A DNA stretch of 64,000 bases, taken from the NCBI RefSeq assembly GCF_000003195.3, contig NW_018396401.1, positions 428,064 through 492,063 on the forward strand, written 5' to 3'. A program made the translations under genes and the position numbers. The notes beneath the pieces were generated by a model. The model searched no databases, was not told the DNA's origin, and saw nothing but the letters and a program-made list of their open reading frames with translations. Shown here piece by piece: positions 20,710 to 32,805 of the stretch (position 1 is the stretch's first letter; each line of letters begins with the position of its first letter). The DNA comes from Sorghum bicolor. Taxonomy: Eukaryota; Streptophyta; Magnoliopsida; Poales; Poaceae.

Positions 20710-23118
20710 ATGCCAGGGGCAGATGATGGTAACGAAACACCACATACACCTCGCACTAAGGGCATCATACAACATTTTGAAAGGAAAGTGAAGCTGCACA
20801 CAGAGGGATTTGATAACGACTTGCAGGTGACAAATGAAAAGCTGGGGCAGTTGGAGGCTACGCAGATTGCCACAAACAACAAGCTCACAAGTTTGGAGGA
20901 ATCCGTTGCTAGTGTGGACAAAAGCCTTGCTGCTCTCCTAAGACGATTTGATGATTTCCGCACCGAAGACAAAGAGAAGCATAAGGAAGAAAACAAGGAG
21001 GAAGACCGAGTGGATGGCAATTATGATGATGATTACACTGCTGATACGAAACGAGATGATCAAGACACTCATCATCGACGTCGCCTACGTCACACCCGTA
21101 GAGGTATGGGTGGCCACCACCGACGCGAGGTACACAATAATAATGATGCTTTCAGTAATATTAAATTTAAAATACCTCCTTTTGATGGTAAATATGACCC
21201 TGATGCATACATTACTTGGGAGATTGTTGTTGACCAAAAGTTTACATGCCATGAATTCCCTGAGACTACACGTGTTAGGGCTGCTACTAGTGAGTTTACA
21301 GATTTTGCTTCTGTTTGGTGGATAGAATATGGAAAGAAAAATCCTAATAACTTACCTAGAACTTGGGATGCGCTGAAAAGGGCCATGAGAGCTAGATTTG
21401 TTCCATCTTACTATGCGCGTGATATGATAAATAAGTTGCAGCAGTTAAGACAAGGTGCTAAAAGTGTAGAAGAATATTATCAGGAATTACAAACGGGTAT
21501 GTTGCGTTGTAACCTAGAGGAGGATGAGGAACCGGCTATGGCTAGATTTTTGGGTGGGTTAAATCGGGAAATTCAGGACATCCTCGCTTACAAAGAATAC
21601 AATAATGTAACCCGTTTGTTTCATCTTGCTTGTAAAGCTGAAAGGGAAGTGCAGGGACGACGTGCTAGCGCAAGGAGTAATATTTCTGCAGGGAAGGCTA
21701 ATTCATGGCAGCAACACATGGCTTCAACTCCATCTACACGTATTTCTACTCCATCATCTAGTGACAAGGCTCGAGCTGCCCCCACCAATTCAGTTGCGAA
21801 GACGATGCAAAAGCCTGCATCGAGTACTTCATCCGTGGCATCGACGGGTAGAACAAGCAACATACAATGTCATCGGTGCAAGGGATATGGGCACATGATG
21901 CGTGACTGCCCAAACAAGCGAGTTATGATTGTCAGGGATGATGGTGAGTACTCATCTGCTAGTGATTTTGATGAGGATACACTTGCACTGCTTGCGACTG
22001 ACCATGCAGGTAATGAAGATCAAATAGAAGAACATATTAATGCAGGTGAAGCGGACCACTATGAGAGCTTGATCGTGCAGCGAGTGCTTAGTGCACAAAT
22101 GGAGATGGCGGAACAAAATCAGCGACACATTTTATTCCAAACAAAGTGTGTCATCAAAGAGCGTTCTTGTCGCATGATCATTGATGGAGGTAGCTGCAAC
22201 AACTTGGCAAGCAGCGATATGGTGCAGAAGCTTGCCCTCAACACCAAACCACACCCGCATCCCTACTACATCCAATGGCTGAACAACAGTGGTAAGGCAA
22301 AGGTAACTAGACTTGTGAGAATTAATTTTTCCATCGGATCCTACAAAGATATTGTTGAATGTGATGTTGTGCCTATGCAAGCTTGTAACATTCTGCTAGG
22401 TAGACCTTGGCAATTTGATAGAGATTCTATGCATCATGGTAGATCAAATCAGTATTCTTTTCTATACCATGATCGCAAAATTGTGTTGCATCCTATGTCC
22501 CCTGAAACTATTATGCAAACTGATGTTGCTAGGGCTACTAAAGCAAAGAGCAAGAGCAATAAAAATGATAAATCTGTAATTGGTAACAAAGATGAGACAA
22601 AACTGAAAGGACGTTGTATGATAGCTACCAAATCAGATATTAATGAGTTCAATGCATCCACTTTTGTTTCTTATGCTTTGATATGCAAGGATGCTTTGAT
22701 TTCAATTGAGGATATGCAATGTTCTTTGCCCCCTGCTGTTGCTAACGTTTTGCAGGAGTATTCTGATGTGTTTCCAAGTGAGGTACCAGCGGGGCTGCCT
22801 CCACTACGCGGGATTGAGCACCAAATTGATCTTATTCCTGGAGCAGTTTTGCCAAATCGTGCACCATACAGGACAAACCCGGAAGAATGTTTGCCTCATA
22901 TTGAGTTGGCCTATAATCGTTCATTGCATTCTACTACAAAAATGTGTCCTTTTGAGATTGTCTATGGCTTCTTGCCACGTGCTCCTATTGATTTAATGCC
23001 TTTGCCAAGTTCTGAAAAAATAAATTTTGATGCTAAGCAACGTGCTGAATTGATGTTAAAATTGCATGAAGCCACTAAACAAAACATAGAGCGCATGAAC
23101 AACTGGGACGCGTCCTAG
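20710..23118 (+). CDS. gag-pol: CRM Gag-protease with RT stub and integrase C-terminal fragment (802 aa)
   Basis: Polyprotein of a centromeric retrotransposon; Gag packages element RNA and the aspartic protease would cleave the polyprotein. Seen here: predicted coiled coil at about residues 20-80; charged linker with D/E and H/R runs (85-140); Gag core about 145-320 (PPFDGKYDPDAYITWE, VWWIEYGKK, RARFVPSYY, LGGLNREIQD); CCHC zinc knuckle at C387, C390, H395, C400; protease with DGG at D492 and ILLGRPW at 561-567; start of RT to PYRTNPEE (726). From residue 727 it jumps to the end of integrase (CLPHIELAYN onward), and the last six residues (NWDAS region) are read from LTR. An intact CRM polyprotein is much longer, roughly twice this; RT, RNase H and the DDE core are missing. 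Both junctions keep the frame. The start ATG matches element 3. Confidence 0.9.
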   Translation: MPGADDGNETPHTPRTKGIIQHFERKVKLHTEGFDNDLQVTNEKLGQLEATQIATNNKLTSLEESVASVDKSLAALLRRFDDFRTEDKEKHKEENKEEDRVDGNYDDDYTADTKRDDQDTHHRRRLRHTRRGMGGHHRREVHNNNDAFSNIKFKIPPFDGKYDPDAYITWEIVVDQKFTCHEFPETTRVRAATSEFTDFASVWWIEYGKKNPNNLPRTWDALKRAMRARFVPSYYARDMINKLQQLRQGAKSVEEYYQELQTGMLRCNLEEDEEPAMARFLGGLNREIQDILAYKEYNNVTRLFHLACKAEREVQGRRASARSNISAGKANSWQQHMASTPSTRISTPSSSDKARAAPTNSVAKTMQKPASSTSSVASTGRTSNIQCHRCKGYGHMMRDCPNKRVMIVRDDGEYSSASDFDEDTLALLATDHAGNEDQIEEHINAGEADHYESLIVQRVLSAQMEMAEQNQRHILFQTKCVIKERSCRMIIDGGSCNNLASSDMVQKLALNTKPHPHPYYIQWLNNSGKAKVTRLVRINFSIGSYKDIVECDVVPMQACNILLGRPWQFDRDSMHHGRSNQYSFLYHDRKIVLHPMSPETIMQTDVARATKAKSKSNKNDKSVIGNKDETKLKGRCMIATKSDINEFNASTFVSYALICKDALISIEDMQCSLPPAVANVLQEYSDVFPSEVPAGLPPLRGIEHQIDLIPGAVLPNRAPYRTNPEECLPHIELAYNRSLHSTTKMCPFEIVYGFLPRAPIDLMPLPSSEKINFDAKQRAELMLKLHEATKQNIERMNNWDAS

Positions 23119-23568
23119 GGTTGGAGGACGACTCTAGCACCCCTTTGGTCGTCCTCCCCTCTATTTATTTACATCTAGAGCCGCCATGAACAACTGGGTT
23201 TTGTTTAGATCAAGTTTAGCCTTCGCTACTTGCTTGTAGGCGCGCGTGCAGGATCAGCCGCCCGTCTCCTTGTCTTTGGAACCCCATTGTTGATTCAGAT
23301 TCAGTTTGAAACCTTCAATTCATCTTGCAAATTCAGTGCTTGTTTCCTCGTTCTTGCTAGTTCTTCGATTGCTTGCAGGACGGGAGCCCTAGGGGCTGGT
23401 TGTCGCGCTCCACAAGATCGTGACGGCTCTTGGACGTGGTGTATCGGTTGCTAAGGCGCAGTCTTGAGGGCTGTAGTCGGGCCGTGAACGTCATCTCCAT
23501 CCACTAATCGAGTTATCCAGCGCCTCTCATCGAAAGATCAGGCCAAAAACCCTAGCGGGTTCGCATCA
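23105..23568 (+). repeat. Truncated 3' LTR of CRM element 2 (464 bp)
   Basis: Starts GGGACGCGTCCTAGGG within the last codons of the open frame and ends TTCGCATCA. Same truncation point as element 1. Confidence 0.92.
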
Positions 23569-23573
23569 CTTAG
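23569..23573 (+). repeat. Target-site duplication CTTAG, 3' of CRM element 2
   Basis: CTTAG after the terminal CA, followed by TTCAGTCTGTTTGG satellite. Confidence 0.92.
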
Positions 23574-26283
23574 TTCAGTCTGTTTGGAGATAGTGCTAAT
23601 GTTGATGCATGATAGGTGCACGGTTTGCATGGAACATACCATATGCTTGGAAAACAATTTGTATGAACCCGATGGAATTCCTTGATGACCTGTGTCATAT
23701 GGAATCTCCCTTTGGTCTGTTTAGAAACAGTGTTAGTTTCGGTGCAAGATATGTGCATGGTTTGCGCCAAATGCACCATAGTCTTAGAAACCATTTTGGA
23801 AGCACCTGTTGGTAGTTTGGTGAAGAGGCTCAAGTGGAAGCTCGGTTTGATCTATTTGGAGATAGTGCTAATCTTGATGCAAGATAGATTCACGGTCTGC
23901 ATGGAACATACCATATGATTAGAAATTAATTTGGACACACCCGATAGAACTCCTTGATGACGTGTGTCATCTAGAATCTTTCTTCGGTTTGTTTGTAGAC
24001 ATTGTAAGTTTTAGTGCAAGATAGGTGCACAGTTTGCGCCTAATGCACCATAGTCTAAGAAACCATTTTGGACGCACTATTTGGTACTCCTGGGTGAAGA
24101 GGCTCAAGTGGAAGCTTGGTTCCGTCAGTTTGGAGATAGTGCCAATCCTTATTCAAGGTAGGTGCATGGTTTGCATGGAACATACCATATGCTTGGAAAT
24201 CAATTTGGATGCACCCGATGGAACTGCTTGATGATGTGTGTCATTTGGAATCTCGCTTCGATCCATTTGGAGACATTGTTAGTTTCGGTGCAAGATAGGT
24301 GCAAAGTTTGCACCTAATGTACCATAGTCTAAGAAACCATTTTGGACGCACTTGTTGGTACTCCTAGGTGAAGGGGCTCAAGTGGATGCTCGGTTTGGTC
24401 TGTTTGGAGATAGTGCTAATCTTGATGCAAGATAGGTGCACTGTTTGCATGGAACATACCAAATTGCTTGGAAATCAATCTGGACGCACATGATGGAACT
24501 CCAAGATGACGTGTGTCATACAAAATCTTGCTTCGGTCTGTTTGGAGACAGTGTTAGTTTCGGTGCAAGATAGGTGTAAGGTTTGCACATAATGCAGCAT
24601 AGGCTAAGAAACCATTTCGGACGCACCCGATGGTACTCCTAGGTAAAAGGCTCAAGTGAAAGCTCGGTTTGGTCTATTTGGATATAGTGATAATCTTGAT
24701 GCAAGATAGATGCACGGTCTGCATGGAACGTACCATATGCTTAGAAATTAATTTGGAGACACCTGATAGAACTCCTTGATGACGTGTGTCAAATGGAATC
24801 TCACTTTGGTGTGCTTAAAGACAGTATTAGTTTTCGTAGAAGATATGTGCACGGTTTGCGCCTAATGCACCAAAGTCTAAGAAACCATATTGGAAGCACA
24901 TGTTGGTACTCCTAGGTGAAGAGGCTCAAGTGGAGGCTCGGTTTGGTCTGTTTAGAGATAGTTCTAATCTTGATGCAAGATAGTTGCACAGTTTGCATGG
25001 AATGTACCATATGTTAAGAAATTAATTTGGACGCACCGAATGGAACTCCTAGATGACGTGTGTCACATGGAATCTCGCTTCGATCTGTTTGGAACCAATG
25101 TTAGTTTCGGTGCAAGATAGGTGCACGGTTTGCACGTAATGCACCATAGGATAAGAAACCATTTTAGACACACCCGATGGTACTCCTAGGTCAAAGGGCT
25201 CAAGTGAAAGCTCGGTTTGGTCTGTTTGGAGATAGTGCTAATCTAGATGTAGGATAGATGCACAGTTTGCATGGAACATACGATATGCTCAGAAATCAAT
25301 TAGGACGCACCTGATATAACTCCTTGATGATGTGTGTCATATGGAATCTTGCTTCCGTTCGTTTAGAGACAGTGTTAGTTTTGGTAGAAGATATATGCAC
25401 GGTTTACGCCTAATGCAACATAGGCTAAAAAACCATTTTAGACGCACCCGATGGCTCTCGTAGTTGAAGAGGCTCGAGTGGAGGCTCGATTTGGTCTGTT
25501 CGGATATAGTGCTAATCTTGATGCAAGATAGTTGCACAGTTTGCATGGAACGTACCATATGTTAAGAAATCAATTTGGACGCACCCAAAGGAACTCCTAG
25601 ATGACGTGTGTCATATGGAATCTCGCTTCGGTCTGTTTGGAGACAATGTTAGTTTCGGTGCAAGATAGGTGCATAGTTTGTGCCTAATGCACCATGGTCT
25701 AAGAAACAAATTTTGACGCACCTATTTGTACTCCTAGATGAAGAGGCTCAAGTGGAAGCTCGGTTTGGTCTGTTTAGATATAGAGCTAATCTTGATGCAA
25801 GATAGGTGCACGGTTTGCATGGAACATTCCATATGCTTGGAAATCAATTTGGATGCACCCGATGGAACTCCTTGTTGACGTGTGTCATATGGAATCTCGC
25901 TTTGGTCTGTTTAGAAATAGTGTTAGTTTCGGTGCAAGATATGTGCATGGTTTGCGCATAATGCACCAAGGTCTAAGAAACAATTTTGGAAGCACCTGTT
26001 GGTACTCCTAGGTGAAGAGGCTCAAGTGGAGGCTCGGTTCGGTCTCTTTAGAGATAGTGCTAATCAGGATGCAAGATAGGTGTACGATGTGCATGGAACA
26101 TACCATATGCTCAGAAATCAATTTGGACGCACCAGATGGAACTCCTAGATGACATATGTCATATGGAATCTCCCTTCGGTTCGTTTAGAGGATAAGAAAC
26201 CATTTTGGACGCACCCGATGGTACTCCTAGGTCAAGAGGCTCAAGTGAAAGCTCGGTTTGGTCTGCTTGGAGATAGTGCTAAT

Positions 26284-26328
26284 GGTACATAACGTACCAT
26301 ATGTCTCTAAACATATGGTACGTTCCAT
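26284..26328. repeat. Micro-inversion / hairpin in satellite
   Basis: A normal + monomer is interrupted after GTGCTAAT by about 45 bp. This holds a perfect 14-bp inverted repeat, AACGTACCATATGT (26291-26304) and ACATATGGTACGTT (26311-26324), with loop CTCTAA. The left arm is + satellite sequence and the right arm is the same satellite read in reverse. The + monomer then resumes (TAGATCCACGG). Confidence 0.85.
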
Positions 26329-28727
26329 GATAGATCCACGGTTTGCATGGAACATAAGATATGCTTAGAAATCAATTTGGACGCACCTGATATAACTCCT
26401 TGATGATGTGTGTCATATGGAGTCTTGCTTCGGTTCGTTTAGAGACTGTGTTAGTTTTGGTGTAAGATATGTGCACGATTTACGCCTAATGCACCATAGG
26501 CTAAGAAACCATTTTAGACGCATCCAATGGTACTCGTAGTTGAAGAGGCTCAAGTGGAGGCTCGATTTGGTCTCTTCGTATATAGTGCTAATCTTGATGC
26601 AAGATAATTGCAAAGTTTGCATGGAACGTACCATATGTTTAGAAATCAATTTGGACACACCCAATGGAACTCCTAGATGACGCGTGTCATATGGAATCTC
26701 GCTTCGGTTTGTTTGGAGATAATGATAGTTTCGGTGCAAAATAAATGCATAGTTTGTGCCCAATGCTCCATAGTCTAAGAAACCATTTTTGACGCACCTG
26801 TTTGTACTCCTAGATGAAGAGGCTCAAGTGGAAGCTCAGTTCGGTCTATTTGGAGATAGTGCTAATGTTGATGCAAAATAGGTGCACGCTTTGCATGGAA
26901 CATACCATATACTTGGAAATATTTGGATGCACCTGATGGAACTTCTTGATGACGTGTGTCGTATGGAATCTCGCTTTGGTCTGATTAAAAACAGTGTTAG
27001 TTTCGGTGCAAGATACGTGCATGGTTTGCGCCTAATGCACCATAGTCTAAGAAAACATTTTGGAAGCACCTGTTGGTACTTCAGTGAAGAGGCTGAAGTG
27101 GAAGCTCGGTTTGATCTGTTTGGAGATAGTGCTAATCTTGATGCAAGATAGGAACATACCATATGCTTAGAAATCAATTAGGATGCACCCAATGGAACTC
27201 CTAGATGACGTGTGTCATATGGAATCTTGCTTCGGTCCGTTCGTAGACATTGTAAGTTTTAGTGCAAGATAGGTGCATAGTTTGTTGCCTAATGCAGCAT
27301 AGTCTAAGAAACCATTTTGGACGCACTATTTGGTACTCCTTGGTGAAGAGGCTCAAATGGAAGCTTTGTTTGGTCAGTTTGGAGATAGTGCTAATCCTTA
27401 TGCAAGGTTGTTGCATGGTTTGCATGGAACATACCATATGCTCAGAAATCAATTTGGACGCACTAGATGGAACTCCTAGATGACATGTGTCATATGGAAT
27501 CTCACTTCGGTCCGTTTAGAGACTGTGTTAGTTTCGGTGCAAGATAGGTGCACGGTTTGCACCTAATGCACCATAGGATAAGAAACCATTTTGGACACAC
27601 CCGATGGTACTCCTAGGTCAAGGGGCTCAAGTGAAAGCTCGGTTTGGTCTGTTTGGAGACAGTTTGCATGGAAGATACGATATGCTCAGAAATCAATTAG
27701 GACGCACCTGATATAACTCCTTGATTATGTGTGTCATATGGAATCTTGCTTCGGTTCATTTAGAGACAGTGTTTGTTTTGGTAGAAGATATGTGCACGGT
27801 TTACGCCTAATGCACCATAGGCTAAGAAACCATTTTAGACATACCCTATGGTACTCGTAGTTGAAGAGGCTCAAGTGGAGGCTCGATTTGATCTGTTCAG
27901 ATATAGTGCTAATCTTGATGCAAGATAGTTGCACAGTTTGCATGGAACATACCATATGTTAAGAAATCAATTTGGACACAACCAATGGAACACCTAGATG
28001 ACGTGTGTCATATGGAATCTCGCTTCGGTCTGTTTGGAGACAATGTTAGTTTCGGTGCAAGATTGGGTGCATAGTTTGTGCCTAATGCACCAAAGTCTAA
28101 GAAACCATTTTGGAAGCACCTGTTGGTACTCCTAGGTGAAGAGGCTCAAGTGGAGGCTCGGTTCAGTCTGTTTAGAGATAGTGCTAATCTTGATGCAAGA
28201 TAGGTGCACGGTTTGCATGGAACATACCATATGCTTGGAATTCAATTTGGATGCACCAAATGGAACTCCTACATGACGTACCATATACAAATCCTTATGC
28301 AAGGTAGGTGCATGGTTTGCATGGAACATACCATATGCTTGGAAATCAATTTGGATGCACCCGATGGAACTCCTTGATGACGTGTGTCATATGGAATCAA
28401 GCTTCGGTCCATTTGGAGACATTGTTTGTTTCAGTGCAAGATAGGTGCACAGTTTGCACCTAATGCACCATAGTCTAAGAAACAATTTTGGACGCACTTG
28501 TTGGTACTCCTAGGTGAAAGGGCTCAAGTGGATGCTCGGTTCGGTCTGTTTAGAGATAGTGCTAATCTTGTTGCAAGATAGGTGCACGGTTTGCATGGAA
28601 CATACCAAATGCTTGGAAATCAATCTAGACACACATGATGGAACTCCTAGATGATGTGTGTCATACGAAATATTGTTTTAGTCTGTTTGGAGATAGTGTT
28701 AGTTTCGGTGCAAGATAGGTGCAAGGT

Positions 28728-28906
28728 TTGTTTAGAGACAGTGTTAGTGGTAAAAGATATATGCACGGTTTACGCCTAATGCACCATAGGCTAAGAAACA
28801 ATTTTAGACGCACCCGATGGTACTCGTAGTTGAAGAGGATCACGTGGAGGCTCAATTTGGTCTCTTCGGTTCGGTCTATTTGGAGATAGTCTCTAAACGG
28901 ACCGAA
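28728..28906. other. Complex inversion junction of the satellite array
   Basis: Three breaks lie within 180 bp. At about 28730 GGTGCAAGGTTTG is fused out of phase to TTTAGAGACAGTG. 28731-28865 then closely matches 5125-5260, including rare variants GTGGTAAAAG and GAAACAATTTTAG. At about 28866 it switches to TTCGGTCTATTTGGAG, and after a 5-bp spacer (ATAGT) the complementary CTCTAAACGGACCGAA begins. The two 16-bp arms (28870-28885 and 28891-28906) pair with about 3 mismatches. From here rightwards all satellite is in reverse orientation. Confidence 0.85.
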
Positions 28907-29649
28907 GCGAGATTCCATATGACACATGTCATCTAGGAGTTCCATCTGGTGCGTCCAAATTTATTTCTGAGCATATGGTATGTTCCATGCAAATTTTTCA
29001 CCTATCTTCTTCCAAGATTAGCACTATCTCTAAACAGACCGAACCGAGACTCCACTTGAGCCTCTTCACCTAGGAGTACCAACAGGTGCTTCAAAAATGG
29101 CTTCTTAGACTTTGGTGCATTAGGCGCAAACCATGCACATATCTAGCACCGAAATAATACTGTCTCTAAGCACACCAAAGCAAGACTCCATATGACACAC
29201 GTCATCAAGGAGTTCTATCGGGTGTGTCCAAATTAATTTCTAACCAAATGTTACGTTCCATGCAGACTGTGCATCTATCTTGCATCAAGATTAGCACTAT
29301 CTCCAAATAGACCAAACCGAGCTTTCATTTGAGCATTTTACCTAGGAGTACCATCGGGTGCGTCCAAAGTAGTTTCTTAGCCTATGCTGCATTAGGTGCA
29401 AACCGGTTACCTATCTTGCACTGAAACTAACACTATCTCTAAACGGACCGAAGTGAGATGCCATATGACACATGTCATCTAGGAGCTCCATCTGGTGCGT
29501 CCAAATTGATTTCCGAGCATATGGTTATGTTCCATGCAAATCTTGCACATATCTTGCATCAAGATTGGCACTATCTCTAAACAGACTAAACTGAGCCTCC
29601 ACTTGAGCCTCTTCACCTAGGAGTGCCAACAGGTGCTTCCAAAATGGTT

Positions 29650-30815
29650 TCTTAGAGATTGGTGCATTAGGCGCAAACCGTGCACATATCTTGCACCGAA
29701 ACTAATACTGTCTCTAAGCACACCAAAGCGAGATTCTATATGACACACGTCATCAAGGAGTTCTATCGGGTGTGTCCAAATTATTTTCTAAGCATATGGT
29801 ACGTTCCATGCAGACCGTGCATCTATCTTGCATCAAGATTAGCACTATCTCCAAATAGACCAAACTGAGCTTTCACTTGAGCCTTTTACCTAGGAGTACC
29901 ATTGGGTGCGTTCAAAATGGTTTCTTAGCCTATGCTGCATTATGAGCAAACCTTGCACCTATCTTGCACCGAAGCTAACATTGTCTCCAATCATACCGAA
30001 GCAAGATTTCGTAAGACACACGTCATCTAGGAGTTCCATCATGTGCGTCTAGATTGATTTCCAAGCATTTGGTATGTTCCATGCAAACCGTGCACCTATC
30101 TTGCATCAAGATTAGCACTATCTCCAAATAGACCGAACCGAGCATCCATTTGAGCTCCTTCACCTAGGAGTACCAACAAGTGCGTCCAAAATGGTTTCTT
30201 AGACTATGGTGCATTAGGTGCAAACTGTGCACCCATCTTGCAGCGAAACTAACAATGTCTCCAAATGGACCAAAATTCCATGTGACACAGGTCATCAAGG
30301 AGTTCCACAAGGTGCATCCAAATTAATTTCCAAGCATATGGTATGTTCCATGCAAACCATGCACCTACCTTGCATTAGGATTAGCACTATCTCCAAACTG
30401 ACCGAACCAAGCTTCCACTTGAGCCTCTTCAACCAGGAGTACCAAATAGTGCGTCCAAAATGGTTTCTTAGACTATGGTGCATTAGGCGCAAACTGTGCA
30501 CCTATCTTGCACTAAAACATAGATTGTCTACATATAGACTGAAGCAAGATTCCATATGACACACGTCATCTAGGAGTTCCATTGGGTGCGTCCAAATTGA
30601 TTTCTAAGCATATGGTATGTTCCTTGCAAATCATGCACCTATCTTGCATCAAGATTGGCACTATCTCCAAACAGATCAAACCGAGCTTTCACTTGAGCCT
30701 CTTCACCGAAGTACCAACAGGTGCTTCCAAAATGGTTTCTTAGACTATGGTGCATTAGGCGCAAACCATGCACATATCTTGCACCGAAACTAACACTATT
30801 TCTAAACTGGCCAAA
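29650..30815 (-). repeat. Inverted segmental duplication, right arm (paired with 7421-8590)
   Basis: Reverse complement of 7421-8590, including monomer order and rare variants. With the left arm it frames about 21 kb containing CRM elements 1 and 2 and the strand-switch point. Confidence 0.7.
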
Positions 30816-30959
30816 GCGAGATTCCATATGACACACGTCATCAAGGATTTCCATCGGGTGCACCCAAATTGATTTCCAAGCATATGGTATGTTTCATGCA
30901 AACCGTGCACCTATGGTGCATTAGGCGTAAAGCCTGCACATATCTTCTACCATCAAGAT

Positions 30960-31850
30960 TAACACTATGTGTGAACAGACCAAATCGAGCCTCCACTTGA
31001 GCCTCTTACATTCCGACTACCATCGGGTGCGTCTAAAATGGTTTCTTACCCTATGGTGCATTAGGCGTAAACCCTGCACATATCTTCTACCAAAACTAAC
31101 AGTCTTTAAACAAACCGAAGCAATATTCCATATGAAACACATCATCAAGGTGTTATATCAGGTGCGTCCTAATTGATTTCTAAGCATATCGTATGTTCCA
31201 TGCAGACCGTGCATCTATCTTGCATCAAGATTAGCACTATGTGCAAATAGCCCAAACCGAGCTTTCACTTGAGCCTTTTACCTAGGAGTACCATCGGGTG
31301 CGTCCAAAATGGTTTCTTAGCCTATGCTGCATTATGTGCAAACCTTGCACCTATCTTGCACCAAAACTAACAGTCTCCAAATAGACCGAAGCAAGATTTT
31401 GTATGACACACGTCATCTAGGAGTTCCGTCATGTGCGTCCAGATTATTTTCCAAGCATTTGGTATGTTCCATGCAAACCGTGCACCTATCTTGCATCAAG
31501 ATTAGCACTATCTCCAAACAGACTGAACCGAGCCTCCACTTGAGCCTCTTCACCTAGGAGTACCAACAGGTGCTTCCAAAATGGTTTCTTAGACTTTGGT
31601 GCATTTGGTGCAAACCGTGCACATATCTTGCACCGAAACTAATACTGTCTCTAAGCACACCAAAGTGAGATTCCATATGACACACGTCATCAAGGAGTTC
31701 TATTGGGTGTGTCCAAATTAATTTCTAAGCATATGGTATGTTCCATGCAGACCGTGCATCTATCTTGCATCAAGATTAGCACTATCTCTAAAGAGACCGA
31801 ACCGAGCCTCCACTTGAGCCTCTTCACCGAGGAGTACCAATACTAATACT
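30960..31850 (-). repeat. Satellite duplication with 1844-bp spacing, copy 1
   Basis: Pairs with about 32806-33700. Shared rare variants: ACACTAT(G/A)TGTGAACAGA and CCTCTTACATT at the left end, TGCAAACCTTGCACC with CAAAACTAACAGTCTCC in the middle. The copy ends at the deletion fusion near 31849. Confidence 0.68.
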
Positions 31851-32805
31851 GTCTCTAAGCACACCAAAGTGAGATTCCATATGACACACGTCATCAAGGA
31901 GTTATATCGGGTGTGTCCAAATTAATTTCCAGGCATATGGTACGTTCCATGCAGATCGTGTATCTATCTTGCATCAAGATTAGCACTATCTCCAAATAGA
32001 CCAAACCGAGCTTTCACTTGAGCCTTTTACCTTGGAGTACCATCGGGTGCGTCCAAAATTGTTTCTTAGCCTATGCTGCATTGTGTGCAAACCTTGCACC
32101 TATCTTGCACCCAAACTAACACTGTTTCTAAACACACCAAAGCAAGATTCCATATGACACACGTCATCAAGGAGTTCCATCGGGTGCATCCAAATTGATT
32201 TCCAAGCATATGGTATGTTCCATGCAAACAGTGCACCTATCTTGCATCAAGATTAGCACTATCTCCAAACAGACCGAACCGCGCTTCCACTTGAGCCTCT
32301 TCATCTAGGAGTACAAATAGGTGCGTCAAAAATGGTTTTTTAGACTATGGTACATTAGGCACAAACTATGCACCTATCTTGCACCGAAACTAACATTGTC
32401 TTCAAACAGACCAAAGTGAGATTCCATATGACACACGTCATCAAGGAGTTCCATCGGGTGCATTCAAATTGATTTCCAAGCATATGGTATGTTCCATGCA
32501 AACCGTGCACCTATCTTGCATCAAGATTAGCAATATCTCCAAACAGACCGAACCGAGCTTCCATTTGAGCCTCTTCATATAGGAGTACAAACAGGTGCGT
32601 CAAAATTGGTTTCTTAGACTACGGTGCATTAGGCACAAACTATGCTCCTATCTTGCACCGAAACTAACATTGTCTTCAAACAGACCAAAGTTAGATTCCA
32701 TATGACACACGTCATCTAGGAGTTCTATTGGGTGCGTCTAAATTGATTTCTTAACATATGGTACGTTCCATGCAAACTGTGCAACTATCTTGCATCAAGA
32801 TTAAC

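Larger units (their letters stand above)
18580..23568 (+). mobile_element. CRM-type non-autonomous retrotransposon, element 2 (segmental copy of element 1)
   Basis: 4989 bp, the same length, structure, internal junctions and target duplication as element 1. Order: 5' LTR 18580-19740, leader, one open gag-protease-integrase-fragment frame, truncated 3' LTR 23105-23568. It lacks the catalytic RT, RNase H and integrase core, the PPT and the 5' part of the 3' LTR, and its PBS has the same 6-bp loss. It could still supply Gag and protease if transcribed, but cannot complete reverse transcription by itself. Confidence 0.93.
18250..24510 (+). repeat. 9.7-kb segmental duplication, copy 2 (carries CRM element 2)
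   Basis: Matches 8590-14790 at offset 9718. Copy 2 keeps the upstream satellite bases lost in copy 1. The right edge is soft: after about 24510 (14790 in copy 1) the satellite variants no longer correspond. Confidence 0.88.
23569..28890 (+). repeat. 137-bp centromeric satellite array, block 3 (+)
   Basis: A-B dimer satellite, + orientation, less regular than block 1. It includes deleted or fused monomers (for example near 26190, 27660 and 28276), a micro-inversion at about 26284-26328, and a chimeric end at 28728-28890 where the array flips strand. No genes; short frames are repeat by-products. Confidence 0.92.

Noticed and set aside
8862..23568. Elements 1 and 2 as two independent insertions with site preference
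   Set aside because: Identical TSD, flanks, deletions and offset at both ends are explained by one duplication.
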